Shown here piece by piece: positions 29,601-45,490 of a stretch of 64,000 nt of DNA. The first letter of the stretch is position 1. Every line of letters begins with the position of its first letter. The stretch is from Eudorina sp. 2006-703-Eu-15. Its lineage: Eukaryota; Chlorophyta; Chlorophyceae; Chlamydomonadales; Volvocaceae. Under the pieces are notes generated by a model, which saw nothing but the letters and a program-made list of their open reading frames with translations, did no database searches and was not told the DNA's origin. Where the stretch lies: assembly GCA_003117195.1 (NCBI GenBank), contig BDSI01000136.1, forward strand, positions 62,001-126,000, in the 5' to 3' direction. The position numbers and the translations under genes are program-made.

Positions 29601-31517
29601 AGCTCTTCAGATCTCTGGCGTGAGTGACAGCAGCGCTCGCCAAGCGCTCTTGCCTGGGCGGTTCGCCAAACCAAGCCCGCACCCTCGCACCACAACGCTC
29701 CACCCACCAGCGGTACGGTCGTGTCGAAGCCAAGCCCCAGGACGTAGTTGCTGCTGCCGTCCGGGGCGTTGGGCAGCCGAATCATGAGGGGCTCCTCCGT
29801 CACCGCCACACCCTGCAGCAAGAAGCAGTTGCAACAACCAGCCAGCAAGGTCATAGGTCGAAGAGCATGCGACCGACACCTACTCCCAATGTCATGCATG
29901 TACTCCGTCACGCAAAATCTCCAAGGACGCTGGTTTGCCCGGGTTCGTTCGCGGATTTGACTCCTCACTCCACGTACGCCTGCACCTCACCTGCGGGCTG
30001 CTTCCCGAGCCAAACTCGCCGCCTCCGGTCCGCATCAGTCGCACGTGGTCGTCTACCGCCTTGCGGTGGCACCGCACCAGCGCACCCCAGCGAGGGACGG
30101 CCACGGCGTGAAGGTAGGGCCCAGACAAAGCCGGGGCAGAATCCTCCTGCGAAGGGGCCGCAGGTAGGTCCAGACGGGCTGGATTTCCTCTCCAACATGT
30201 GCACCCCACTTCAGTCTGCGCTTACCTCGATATATCCCGGGTTGTCGGCATAAAGCGTCGCGGCCTGCGGCGGCGAGTCGGCACTGGATGACCAGCCACC
30301 CAGCACCAGCAGACTGCTGAACTCGTCAGTGCCCTCAGTGACGTCCTCGCCCTCGCCTTCCATCGCCGAGCCCCCAAGCAGCACCGTGTCAACAAGCAGC
30401 CACCGAACGCTCTCGAAGACGATGCTCGAGTCTGCATAACATGGCATTGTTTTACCCACGTCGAACGCTGCCAACAAGCGGTCCCCACAGGTACCCGGCC
30501 ATTACCTTCAGGATGCTGAAGCGGCAGCCGGGCCAGTTCGCGGACGGGTACCTGCGCGCCAGGCCCCACTGCCGCGATCACGAGTTCCCGCCCAGTGCTG
30601 TACGCGAAGGCTGGGCTGCCCTCACTGCTGCCCTCGCTGCCCGGGCACCAGTCAGCCGCCAATACGCCCGCGGGGGACACGACAGTCAAGCTGCCCTCGT
30701 GGCCGTACCGACCCAGCCGCAGCGCCCGGTCGGCCGTGACAGCCAGGAACAGCCCAGGGCCCCCGCCGCGGCCGGGCTGCTGCGTGGCCGCCTTACACCA
30801 TGCGAACTGTGTAACACCTCCGCCGCTGAGCTGCAGCGACCACGAAGGTGAGGTACCGCCAGGCTTTCGCATGGCCGCCAGCGGAAAGAAACTGACGCTG
30901 CCGGCCGGGCCGTTTACGGCGGCCAGTACGGCCTCGTCTGCTGAAAGCGCCAGGTGTGTAATGTCGGTCAGCGGCGCGTACCACAGGCACACGTCCTCGG
31001 GGCGTGGCGGGACATAGCTGTCGGTGGCCACTGCCGTGCTGAGCTTTGGCAGCAAGTCGCTGGTCTGCAGCGCATACACGCCTGCGCAGCAGAGAAACAT
31101 CAATCAGTCGCTCAGACGGTATCGTAACGGCAATAAATAAAACTACAAGTCTCGGATTCACAAATATGAAAATAACAAGCTTACATCATCTTTCATAATA
31201 CGTACTCTTACGCCACCAACCATACCTGACAGACAGCTGAAGAAGACGAGCCCGTATTTACTGCTGCTTGCCACCATTGAAGTGGATCCGGGTGCACTCG
31301 CCGCCGTTTGCTGCTTTGTAAACGCGATGCCTCCCAGGTATTTGAAGTAAAAGCCGACGTCTTCCGTCTGCTCCAGTTCCTCCTCGTCAGGCTGAACCAG
31401 CACACCCGACGCTGCCGGCGAGGAGCTTCCACTCCTGTCTGCCGTGTCCAGCATTTGCGCGTTGCCACCCGCGGTACTGTCAGCCAATGGAGAACGCTCG
31501 GTAGGGGCTGTTTTCAT
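20637..31517 (-). CDS. NUP214: Nup214/Nup159-family FG nucleoporin, downstream copy B
   Basis: Cytoplasmic-face nuclear pore protein that docks the mRNA-export helicase. The N-terminal beta-propeller matches the family: DVGFYFKYLGGIAF, SSKYGLVFFS, DITHLALSADEAVLAAV, APAVLLVLTSDG-like VLLVLTSDGALRLYGF. Exon ends read in phase: exon 1 ends 31,226; 30,506-31,081; 30,226-30,467; then about 30,148-29,993, about 29,820-29,700 and about 29,500-29,217; 28,285-29,025; 27,935-28,081. After the propeller come an acidic linker (SDSESGEEVTSP), an FG block (28,285-29,025) and a WVFTTRDGATGYYKD exon (27,935-28,081). Then follow a coiled-coil region (KELHEVRRMAAKLEVTMRD, about 27,230; also about 26,800) and long FG/Gln/Ala-rich exons (24,050-20,637; FGFG, FGAF, GGFGG). 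The gene ends at LWKPRK, stop at 20,637. Met 31,517 or 31,454 are candidate starts, but the frame is open upstream into another FG block, so the 5' end is uncertain. Exons between 24,900 and 26,400 are poorly resolved. Confidence 0.8.
27935..28081 (-). other. Exon of copy B with a PGWVFTTxxGxxGYYxD motif
   Basis: This exon joins in phase to the FG exon (ending 28,285) and reads DEFIPAANYAGAKPGWVF, then TTRDGATGYYKDKHTP. The PG-x-VF-x(5-6)-G-x-GYY-x-D pattern is a short motif I associate with scattered protist and animal proteins outside nucleoporins; that association is from memory and unchecked. Its donor is GTAGGC. Confidence 0.5.
29315..31087. repeat. Nup214 segmental duplication, copy B block
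   Basis: 1,773 bp matching 33,596-35,377. Only three substitutions, one 10-bp indel (near 29,821, in an intron tract) and one 1-bp indel (near 30,135) were seen by eye. Confidence 0.9.
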
Positions 31518-32260
31518 ACCATTCGCCGCGTCACCGCCAAACAAGCCGCCCTTAGGGGCCACGGGCGGGGCGGACGCATTGGTGGTCGCCGCAGCGCCGC
31601 CCAAAGCGCCAGCGCCTCCAAAGCCTGCACCGAAGCCCGATGTTGAAGCCGCAGAGTCAAACAGCCCCCCGGCAGCGCCAGACGGGGTTGAAGCGGGCCC
31701 GAACAGGCCGCCTCCGGTGCCCAACCCTGAAGCACCGAAGGACCCAACCGGGGCTGCGGGGGCAGCCGTGGGCGCGGCGGCAGCAGCAGAGGAGGCTCCG
31801 AAACCAAAACCAAATTCAACGTTGGGCTTCTGGTTGCCTGTGAGCGAGCCAGACCCCGACGTGCCGCCGGATGGGCCTCCCGCCGGCTGCAGGCCCGTTG
31901 TGACTGCGCTGCCCCAGGGGCTGGACGGGGCAGTGGAAGTGCTGCCTGCTGTCAACAGAGCCGATGAGAACCCAGCGCCGAAGCCGAAGGGCCCTGAGCT
32001 GCTTGGCGCGGTCGGAGCCCCGCCCAAGATGCCCGAGCTGGCGGACGTCATGGATGCGGCCGCACCTAAACCCGATGAGGCAGCTCCGAAACCTGCGAAC
32101 GGCCCGGCCGATGGCTTCGGTGCCTGGCCCGCCGCCGCGCCGAAGAGCCCCCCGGTGCCGCCAAAGGGTCCGCTGGATGACGGAAACGACAGGCTGGTCG
32201 GCTGGGCTGCGGCAGCGCCGATCGCCGCAACAGCCTGAGCCTGAGGTCGCGGTACCACAC
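31518..32260 (-). CDS. FG-repeat block continuous with the first exon of Nup214 copy B
   Basis: A CTGCAG acceptor at 32,261 opens an exon (VVPRPQAQAVAAIG) that runs without a stop through FG repeats (GPFGGTGGLFGAA, GPFGFGAGF, FGFGFGAS, GGLFGGDA). It continues straight into the acidic leader and propeller start of copy B, ending at the donor at 31,226. It is either the FG tail of copy A with copy B starting inside the exon, or an internal exon of one fused two-propeller gene. The FG repeats would be the karyopherin-binding, phase-separating part. Confidence 0.6.
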
Positions 32261-32599
32261 CTGCAGAAGATCCCGACAAGGGGTGCCGCACCATCAGTTG
32301 CAAAGGATACAACCGCGCGCCCAAGGAAGTCCAGTGTGGGTTGCCGCAGCCAGCAGTCACGATGGGCATTGCGATCTCGACATTGCCGTAGAAACGCTGC
32401 GAAAAGCCGATATCCTCCGAGTTCTTACGAACGGTTACATAACCCGGCTCGCAGGCCTCTCCGAACAACACCCACCGAACGGTCTCGCACGGCAACACAA
32501 AAGCCATCCGTAAAGCGTTGTTTCTTTCCAAAGCGCCATACACGACACCCTGGGAAGCGGCGCCCGTCCCGACCCCAAAGCCTCCGTGGCCCCACCTGG

Positions 32600-32830
32600 A
32601 GAAGTCACCTCTTCGCCGCTCTCCGAGTCACTTGCCACGCCAGCTGCAGCCGCGGCACGGCGGCGCTCCACCTCCGCGTCGTCGTCATCGTCCAGCAGAT
32701 CATCCTCCTCGTCCGGCAGCGCAACGCGTGACGCCATGTCCTCCGCTGCCGTCCCGCCCATCACGGCGCCGCCTGACGTCGGCAGGCCTCCAGAGTCCTG
32801 CGTGGATGGATGGATAAAGATGGATGGACG
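32600..32830 (-). CDS. Acidic linker exon of Nup214 copy A
   Basis: It reads LPDEEDDLLDDDDDAEVERR and then SDSESGEEVTSPG, with a donor (CCAG/GTGGGG) after the TSPG motif. The same SDSESGEEVTSPG and donor position occur in copy B at 29,217-29,250, which places this as the equivalent linker. Its upstream acceptor and the exon linking it to the propeller at 33,445 are not resolved. Confidence 0.5.
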
Positions 32831-33444
32831 GACGAGCGCCGATCGGAGGGAATCCAGAGGGTACCCTGCGCCAGTTGTGCCGTGCAGGGCTGCCATGCGT
32901 GTGAACCACACCCTGCCTGGGCCTCAAGCCCGGACCCTCCGCCCTCACCTAGGATCCATCACAGCAAACACCATACACTTGCGCACCTACAAAGTAAATC
33001 CGCTGAACAAGGTTCGTCCTCAAGTATGGAAACAGAACGAGGTGTGGAAAGCTATGGGTGGCTGTCCGAGTACCGCGAATGGCAAGAGCTTCTCTCGACA
33101 GGGGCTGTCTTGCCCCTGCACCCGCCGGCAACGATACCAGCAGGCGGCAGCCGCACAAGCGACCGCACTCACCGGCGCCACCTGCGCGCGAGCTCCAGAG
33201 ACCGCGACAGACATCGCCGCCGCTGCCGAAGAGTTTGCGGACATCGCCGGAGTGCCCTCCTCCAAGTCGTCATCCTAGGAAGGGATGGCCGAGTGAAGCC
33301 GCGCCACACGTTCCTCGAAGGCGGGCTGAAAGTACAATTGAGACGTCATAGCGCGTCCCGCGAGAAGAGCCGACATGGCGACAGAGAACAAACCCGCACC
33401 GCTATCGGCCATGGGGGCCAGGGTGTCTAAATGCTCGAACGCGG

Positions 33445-35693
33445 CTAGGTTATTCGCAGTTTCGGTAACATTACCGTAAACCAAACCCAGACGAAGGCAC
33501 TTACATCGTTGAAAGGCAGAGCCGTCTTCGTGGCTGCATCAGTCATGTCTGCCAGTGAGGAAGAGGCAACAATCGCCGTTTCTCTTGCTGGCCCAGCCGC
33601 CACAGCCCACTCTGGCGTGTGGACAGGCAAGGGGACAACGGCATCTGCTCCGGGGCGCAGCGGCGCGGTGAGCTCCAGGTGTCCGAAGCCGTACAGCCTC
33701 AGAGCGCCATCGGAGGTCAGGACCAACAACACGGGCGGTGGGACCAGCGGAGGCTTCTCCACGCTGGTGGGGTTGGGCAGCGGCTTCTGCGGGCGGAGTG
33801 AGGCACGCCGTGGTGAAGGGCCACAAGGGATTCCTACTTAAGAACCTGAGGAGCGCTAGGCAATGAATATGGGAGCTGATCAGCTCTTCAGATCTCTGGC
33901 GTGAGTGACAGCAGCGCTCGTCAAGCGCTCTTGCCTGGGCGGTTCGCCAAACCAAGCCCGCACCCTCGCACCACAACGCTCCACCCACCAGCGGTACGGT
34001 CGTGTCGAAGCCAAGCCCCAGGACGTAGTTGCTGCTGCCGTCCGGGGCGTTGGGCAGCCGAATCATGAGGGGCTCCTCCGTCACCGCCACACCCTGCAGC
34101 AAGTTGAGAGCACAAGCAGTTGCAACAACCAGCCAGCAAGGTCATAGGTCGAAGAGCATGCGACCGACACCTACTCCCAATGTCATGCATGTACTCCGTC
34201 ACGCAAAATCTCCAAGGACGCTGGTTTGCCCGGGTTCGTTCGCGGATTTGACTCCTCACTCCACGTACGCCTGCACCTCACCTGCGGGCTGCTTCCCGAG
34301 CCAAACTCGCCGCCTCCGGTCCGCATCAGTCGCACGTGGTCGTCTACCGCCTTGCGGTGGCACCGCACCAGCGCACCCCAGCGAGGGACGGCCACGGCGT
34401 GAAGGTAGGGCCCAGACAAAGCCGGGCAGAATCCTCCTGCGAAGGGGCCGCAGGTAGGTCCAGACGGGCTGGATTTCCTCTCCAACATGTGCACCCCACT
34501 TCAGTCTGCGCTTACCTCGATATATCCCGGGTTGTCGGCATAAAGCGTCGCGGCCTGCGGCGGCGAGTCGGCACTGGATGACCAGCCACCCAGCACCAGC
34601 AGACTGCTGAACTCGTCAGTGCCCTCAGTGACGTCCTCGCCCTCGCCTTCCATCGCCGAGCCCCCAAGCAGCACCGTGTCAACAAGCAGCCACCGAACGC
34701 TCTCGAAGACGATGCTCGAGTCTGCATAACATGGCATTGTTTTACCCACGTCGAACGCTGCCAACAAGCGGTCCCCACAGGTACCCGGCCATTACCTTCA
34801 GGATGCTGAAGCGGCAGCCGGGCCAGTTCGCGGACGGGTACCTGCGCGCCAGGCCCCACTGCCGCGATCACGAGTTCCCGCCCAGTGCTGTACGCGAAGG
34901 CTGGGCTGCCCTCACTGCTGCCCTCGCTGCCCGGGCACCAGTCAGCCGCCAATACGCCCGCGGGGGACACGACAGTCAAGCTGCCCTCGTGGCCGTACCG
35001 ACCCAGCCGCAGCGCCCGGTCGGCCGTGACAGCCAGGAACAGCCCAGGGCCCCCGCCGCGGCCGGGCTGCTGCGTGGCCGCCTTACACCATGCGAACTGT
35101 GTAACACCTCCGCCGCTGAGCTGCAGCGACCACGAAGGTGAGGTACCGCCAGGCTTTCGCATGGCCGCCAGCGGAAAGAAACTGACGCTGCCGGCCGGGC
35201 CGTTTACGGCGGCCAGTACGGCCTCGTCTGCTGAAAGCGCCAGGTGTGTAATGTCGGTCAGCGGCGCGTACCACAGGCACACGTCCTCGGGGCGTGGCGG
35301 GACATAGCTGTCGGTGGCCACTGCCGTGCTGAGCTTTGGCAGCAAGTCGCTGGTCTGCAGCGCATACACGCCTGCGCGGCAAGGTCATGCACGTTGGATG
35401 CCAAGACCGTTGGCATAGTCTCTCGCTGGCGCACGTTGCACGACAGTTCAGGCATCGGCAAGTTCCGTGGGTTGCACAAATGCCTGTCGTGAAAGAGGTT
35501 TTCGTCCAAGCATACCTGAAAGGTCACTGAATAAGATAAGTCCGTGCTTGCTGCTCGTGGCGACCATTGAGGTGGACCCCGGGGCACGCATCGCTGCAGG
35601 TATTTTATCAAATGTGATGCCACCTAGGTACTTGAAGTAAAACCCGACATCCTCCACCTGCTCCAGCTCCCCGCATATTGGTTGCAGCTCCAT
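33445..35693 (-). pseudogene. NUP214: Nup214-family beta-propeller, upstream copy A, frame-damaged
   Basis: It starts MELQPICGELEQVEDVGF; the first exon ends at 35,516 with a GTATGC donor and joins in phase to exon 2, which begins at 35,371 (LSG/VYALQTSDLLPKL). Exon 1 resembles that of copy B but is clearly diverged (ITFDKIPAAMRAPGSTSM versus IAFTKQQTAASAPGSTSM). From exon 2 to about 33,596 the DNA, introns included, is almost identical to copy B. The equivalent of exon 4 has a 1-nt deletion near 34,424 (GCCGGGCAGA versus GCCGGGGCAGA). Read in phase from the exon before, this leads to a premature stop, so copy A would not make a full propeller unless splicing differs or the base is an assembly error. 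After the shared block it continues RETAIVASSSLADMTDAATK to a GTAAGT donor near 33,503. The following exon is not resolved in phase. Confidence 0.6.
33596..35377. repeat. Nup214 segmental duplication, copy A block
   Basis: 1,782 bp matching 29,315-31,087. The upstream edge falls at the exon 2 acceptor (shared ACACGCCTGCGC, then unrelated intron sequence). The downstream edge lies inside the exon coding HTPEWAVAA. Confidence 0.9.
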
Positions 35694-36211
35694 TGAAAGG
35701 CGTTGGCGCGAACCCGCCGCCTCCTTTCAAGCAAAAGCTTAGGCGGTAACCCCGAACTGCTTTATTGTTGACTCCAAAACATTCCTGACATCAGAAGACC
35801 GTTGATGTCAACGAAAGGAACATAAGATCTGAAGGTGAGACCGTGAACAATGTGAAACCACGCGTCATTCTCACGAACAAACATTACACAACTTTGCGAA
35901 TTACCTCAATATTTGGTGTAGTACAAGACAAAACAGTCCCATCGGTTTGACATGTTGGTTCTGGAGCGGTCGACATTAAGCCCGGTCCCCTCAATTGCTG
36001 ATGCGTTACATGTCAGCAAAGGCGCTGCTGCGTACCGACGCAATCTCGATTAGAGCTGCACGGGCGGTAGTTGACGACGGAACTGCCGCGTCGCGAACGC
36101 CAGCAGGCTGAGATTTCCATCTTGCGTCCAATTTGCTGTAATCGATTGAGCGCATCTCAACCTTACAACTTGGGACGCGTTGCGTGGCATTCTCCAAGCC
36201 TCAGACAGACA
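35694..36211. other. Divergent intergenic region
   Basis: It lies between the start of Nup214 copy A (-) and the OB-fold gene (+) and should contain both promoters. I see no clear TATA box. It is less GC-rich than the genes. Confidence 0.45.
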
Positions 36212-38940
36212 ATGATGTCCTTGGCGTCCATTGGAGTCCATCGGCGTTGCGCCGTGTCGGCGCTTATACTAAAACAAAAGCAAGGACGACGCGTTAAAAC
36301 TATTGTTTCGAGAGCACAAGATTCCAATGCTTACGACAGTTCGAGGCTATCAGACACCAGGGCGGGTACATACCCGGGTATGCCGGGTATGTACTACGAC
36401 AGTAATCCGCCGCAGGCAACACCACAAGCGGCGAATCCTCAGCCCGCATACTACCCGGCATCAAAAATGTCATACAGCGCGGCAGGGTACGAGCAACAGT
36501 TCCCCTCGCCGCAGCAAAGCAACGGCTATGGACCGCGAATGGCTGCGGCAGCCGGGAACGCAGTGGCTGGGATGCCCCGGATCAACCCGGGCAGAACCCA
36601 CATCAACTCAGTTCGGCTGATAGGAACGATTACGGATCCGCAACGCCAGGTATGCGGGCGCGCAGGTGGCATATTGGCTTGGAGTGCTAGTGCAAGCGGA
36701 TCAACGTCTCAGATTAAACTTGGCTGGGCGTGCTCTTTGCTGGCCCTCGCCCTTTACAGGGACGCTGCGCCCTCGCCGTCATCCAGGTGCCGTACGCGAC
36801 CAAGTGGGTGCCCGACTGCAACTTGAACAATCTTACTGCCTCTATCCTTTGTGATGGCAAGATCCACCCATAACAAAAGTCGGGAGTTGCTAGGCTTGAA
36901 GGCCGGGCGCTATTACATGCCGAAATTTTGTTCCTCCATTTGGTACTCATGCGCATGTCAGCGCGCCGTGGCGTTACTATTGCTTCCTGGGGCTCTGGGT
37001 TGTGAGCTGGTGAACCCAAACTCTGAACGTGGCTGGTGGCGCGTACCTCGCTGTTGCCTTGCGCCACCGCTGGTCGCTTCGGATTGCAGGGAAGGCATTC
37101 AGGAGTTCCTCCTAGAGGCCTGGGAGCTGGAGGCCGAGTACCTGCTGGGGCTGCACGGGGCACAGGTTGGCGCAGCCGGACCGGCTGCCTGCTCGTTGCG
37201 GAGAGGGGCAGCCAGACATGCCCGCTGCACACTTCTGGAGCGCTTGTTACCGAGGTTGATGGCCCTGCGAAGCAGTATCGGCCGTGCAGCAGGTCGGGCT
37301 GGTTGCCGTCTTCATGACTCGAGCCGCGTGTGGGCCCCCGCAGGTGCTGATTGATGGTCGGCTGTCCCGGGATGTCACCAGCGGGGGAGTCAAGGTGGTG
37401 GCCAACAGGATTCAGGTGGGAGGGCGAGAGGGAGGTGGTCGGGGACGCGCCGCAGCGCAGCAGTCTGGGGCAACGCGAAGGGGTCACCTGCGGCGTTGGG
37501 AGCAGGTTCTCGTGATCTCGGCGCCGCAGCTCCCGCTGCCGTGACATGGTTACGTTGAGGCATGACGTGCCATTCGGTGCGTGCATCTGGAGCGTCTTGT
37601 CTGAGCCGCCCACGTGGGTGTATCGAGGCCATTTATTGCAGGACGCGTGCTAATCCGTCCGCGCAGGTCTGGTGGAAAGATGAGGAAGTGATACGTGCCA
37701 CGTCCATAGGCATGAACAGCTTCCCAGCGCAGTAGTGTTGTCACACAGTGGTTCGCGTGTCAACCGATTGATGTTTACTTCTGCATCCGTTACCTCGCCC
37801 CATGTACCAGCTGGTGGACACGTCCCTGCCGTCCACACCGTACCGGAGCGGCGAGGCTGGCGGCCTTGCAGCAGGCGGGTTCCAGGCCCCAGGTTGGGCA
37901 GTTCTGTGCTCGGAGCCCGCGTCATTCGCCTGGCCGCCTGATGCGTGTCTCGGTGTTTTGTACGGAGCGAATGCTGCCCTGAAAGGCCGCGTCCGCATCC
38001 CTGGTCAACTCGCCGTTGCGACCCTGCCATCCAACCTAAAGGCGTCTCGGCGCCACCTTCGCAGGTGCCAGCCGGCCAGCGAGGACAGCGTTGGATCCGG
38101 AGCAGGCGTGGCGCATGCACTACAGCACATCAACGCGCACCTTGCAGGTAAGGACAGTCCAACCGGAAGCCTCTCCCTTGGTTTGCTTGTCTGTTTGAAA
38201 CCCTCCATTGCCGCATTATCGAGCGATTGTGGTGGTACTGCTTGTCCCCCCAAGCCCTTACCCCGCCGCCAACCTTCGTCGCCAGGCGCTCAGCACGCAC
38301 TTTGGGGTGAAGCCCGACACGGTGTCTAAGGCAATTCTGGCGTACGCCTTCAAGTCGAAGAGCCCGATGCACTGGCGCGCACTCGCGGAGGAGGCGGGGC
38401 TGGGCCCTCAAGGTCAGTCGGCAAACCGTGTTTTGCGGATGCTGCATCGCGCATCCCTTTTGACGCATCTGTATCTGTCTGCACCTGCGCCGTCTGTCCC
38501 GCGCAGACGAGTGGCAGCTATCCGACTTCATAGAGGTGGTGTCTCGCTACAAGGCGGACCTGGCGGCCATGTACAGGGACACGAAGCCGGGTGCCGAGCC
38601 GCCACCCCTGCCAGCCACCGCTGACGGCATGCTCAAAGTCAAGCCCATTCGCGAGTGGGCGCTGGGGAAGCCGGCGGATGACACATGCCGCTACACCGTC
38701 AAGCAGTACGAGGTAGGATGTACATCGTCAAGCCGGGGTTAGTCTTACGCTTGCAGCTGGTGCCACGGATTCATGATGCCTAATGTGTGAGGTCGTGCCC
38801 AGGATCACATCGTGTGTTGGTGGACGTGACCGCAGGCCAAACACGGGTTGACAAAGCTCTATGATGCGCTGCGGATGGCTGTGGTTGCCGAAGAGACCCA
38901 AGGCGTGTGGAGCTACGCGGCGGAGTTCGGCTCTCCCTGA
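36212..38940 (+). CDS. Organelle-targeted OB-fold single-stranded-DNA-binding-like protein
   Basis: Exon 1 (36,212-36,649) begins MMSLASIGVHRRCAVSALIL, basic and hydroxylated like a transit peptide. It has a disordered Pro/Gln/Tyr segment and then THINSVRLIGTITDPQ, a typical first strand of an SSB/OSB OB fold. Later exons supply GRCALAVIQVP (about 36,759), IQEFLLEAWELEAEYLLGLH (about 37,100) and VLIDGRLSRDVTSGGVKVVA (37,345-37,411), which follow the SSB order (strand, EAW-x-LAE helix, GRL strand). The C-terminal exons (QALSTHFGVKPDTVSKAILA at about 38,285; DEWQLSDFIEVVSRYKADL at about 38,508; GLTKLYDALRMAVVAEE at about 38,850) are helical and unrecognised. Family members bind organellar single-stranded DNA in recombination and repair. 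Some middle exons (37,600-38,150) are uncertain. Confidence 0.55.
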
Positions 38941-39702
38941 GCCGTTGGGGCGCCCCTGCCAGCGCACGGCTCAGTAGTTTGGTCCCGCCAGGTTCCGCTG
39001 CGTTGAAAACTGGAGGAGCGCTGTGCGCATTCACAATCAGAAAATGTGGTTTAGCGTTTCATTGTAGTCGGCGCGCATGCGCTCTTTTGGCTGTCTAACG
39101 GGGCCGTGCGTCGTTCGGCCCACTTAGCTTAGGTAGATGCGGCGGTTGGGTTGTGTTGATTGGACGGAAGGGCCCATGCAGGGTTTCCCCTGCGTTGCAA
39201 AATCGGTGCGGCTGGCGAAATGCACAGGGACGGCTGCCAGAATGGTCGGCGATTATGGTAATCGATTGTGTAATCGGTTTCGTTTGAGTCGGACTATATT
39301 CTTCATGCATCCTTTATTACGATATGCAATCCAATTTGGCAAGACTTCATGATGTAATTGTATTGGTATCAACTTACAACGACCAACCATGCCGTATTAT
39401 AGCAAGATCTAATGCTGAAAACACTTCGTTCAAAATTTATCACTGCATTGAAGACCGTCCTGCCTTGTGGCATGGTATTTTAATTGACGCGCAGAATGGC
39501 AACCACATGTCCCAGGCAACTTGTTTCTCGCGGCGTGTTCATGCGAGCGCCATGCTGCTTTAACGCTATTAAAGTGGGTACTCTATTTGTTTGACCTGGA
39601 AGATCTAACAGATCCTAATGGATGGCCTCTCCCCGTTGTGCAGGTGTCCGCCATTCGCCGGTGCGTAGGATTTTACACGCAATCTGATTTCAAAAGTGAA
39701 AG
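38941..39702. other. Intergenic, no supported gene
   Basis: It separates the OB-fold gene from GluRS. It is AT-richer around 39,240-39,540. In-frame TGA at 39,697 lies just before the GluRS start. Confidence 0.45.
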
Positions 39703-44275
<4,573 letters not shown>

Positions 44276-45260
44276 GACAGGGTGACAGCACCAATGACCT
44301 GTGGGAATCCTGAACACTGCATGGGTTGTGATGCACAACGCCATGGCAACAGTGGCACGGACTGGACTGGACTTTAATGGACCGGACCGGTTCACCGTTC
44401 GACTTCATGACGTAACTGGGTTGGTTTGGGGCTGGTTTGGGGCTCTTTGACCTGACCCCAGGAAGACCACCGGCGGTGTGACCTGCCGGCGGTCGTTGGG
44501 TGTTTTCAATTGGGGTCCGACTGGCTTCACGATCCCCCCGCCTGGATCCCACGATCCCCTGCGTCAAGAATCGTGCGACACAGGCGCACTCGGGACACCA
44601 TGCTTTGTCCTGAGCTGCCGGAGCGTGGATTTTTGCATGGTTTGCAGGACCTCACTTTGTGTCCGTGAGAACGCGGCTTACTGGATAGCGTGTGAGCGGT
44701 GTGAACGACCCGGTGTGCTATGATGGGGAGGGGGGTTGCAGAGAGGACATACACAAAAACGATGCTGGGGAGGTGGTACGACTGCACCTGCTGGTACCGT
44801 AGCTGGCGTTTGTTCCTTGGGAGGTGGTACGAATGCACCTTGTATCTGGAGCCGGGCATGTTACGTCAGGACCGACCGTCTTACACTGCCTGACACCCAG
44901 TGCAACGTGTCGAAGTGTTCGTGCCTTACAGACAGCGTGTAGAAGGCGCGAAAGCGATGCCAAATTCTACCGTGCCAAACGAGGTTGTGCGGCCGGTTTC
45001 CCTTTGGGGTGATTATTCCGCGTTACCAACGCAATCGCCGTTGGGCCCCCTCCAACATCCGCAACACTTCCCCATGACGACATCGGCACGATACCGCACA
45101 TGACTTCAAGCTTCAGCACAACACACGAGCACGGGAGCTCCTGGACAGAGCATCCCCATTCATGTCAAGTTCTTGCACCTTGCAGCCTAGCAGAGCCAAA
45201 TCAGCTCGAGTACTCTTAGACGAGCGCTCCCCCCCATGCATACTAGGCTGACCGCAAGCG
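44276..45260. other. Convergent intergenic region
   Basis: It holds the GluRS 3' UTR and small duplications: GGTTTGGGGCT twice near 44,422-44,442, and GAGGTGGTACGA.TGCACCT twice at about 44,770 and 44,820. No gene is supported. Confidence 0.45.
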
Positions 45261-45490
45261 TCACGTCTGTTGGGGCTCCGTGACCTGGCGCTGCTTCGTC
45301 CGGATACACTCCGCCGTACAGCGTCTGATGCATGCCTCGTTCCAGGCCGGCACCGTGGTCGGCGTCACACACACGGCACGCTGGCAAGCTTCCGTGCAGG
45401 CGTCCACGGCTGTGAGGGTATTGCGCAGGCCCGGGTATTGGGTTGGTGGAGGGAGCATGTTCCTCAACGCAGCTCTGATCCGTCGCGTAC
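45261..45490 (-). CDS. Small Cys-rich protein, C-terminal exon
   Basis: The exon reads ALRNMLPPPTQYPGLRNTL and then a compact cysteine array, C-x3-C-x4-C (CTEACQRAVC) and C-x3-C-x3-C (CIRRCTAEC), ending in a basic Gln-rich tail with a stop at 45,261. A likely acceptor (GATCAG) lies near 45,485. The regular spacing suggests a disulfide or metal-binding domain of a small, possibly plastid, protein. The upstream exons on the minus strand (about 45,500-46,300) could not be fixed. The family is not recognised. Confidence 0.4.

Noticed and set aside
31444..32731. Plus-strand frames opposite the FG block of the Nup214 locus
   Set aside because: Low-complexity antisense of the FG exon, with no motif and no splice support.
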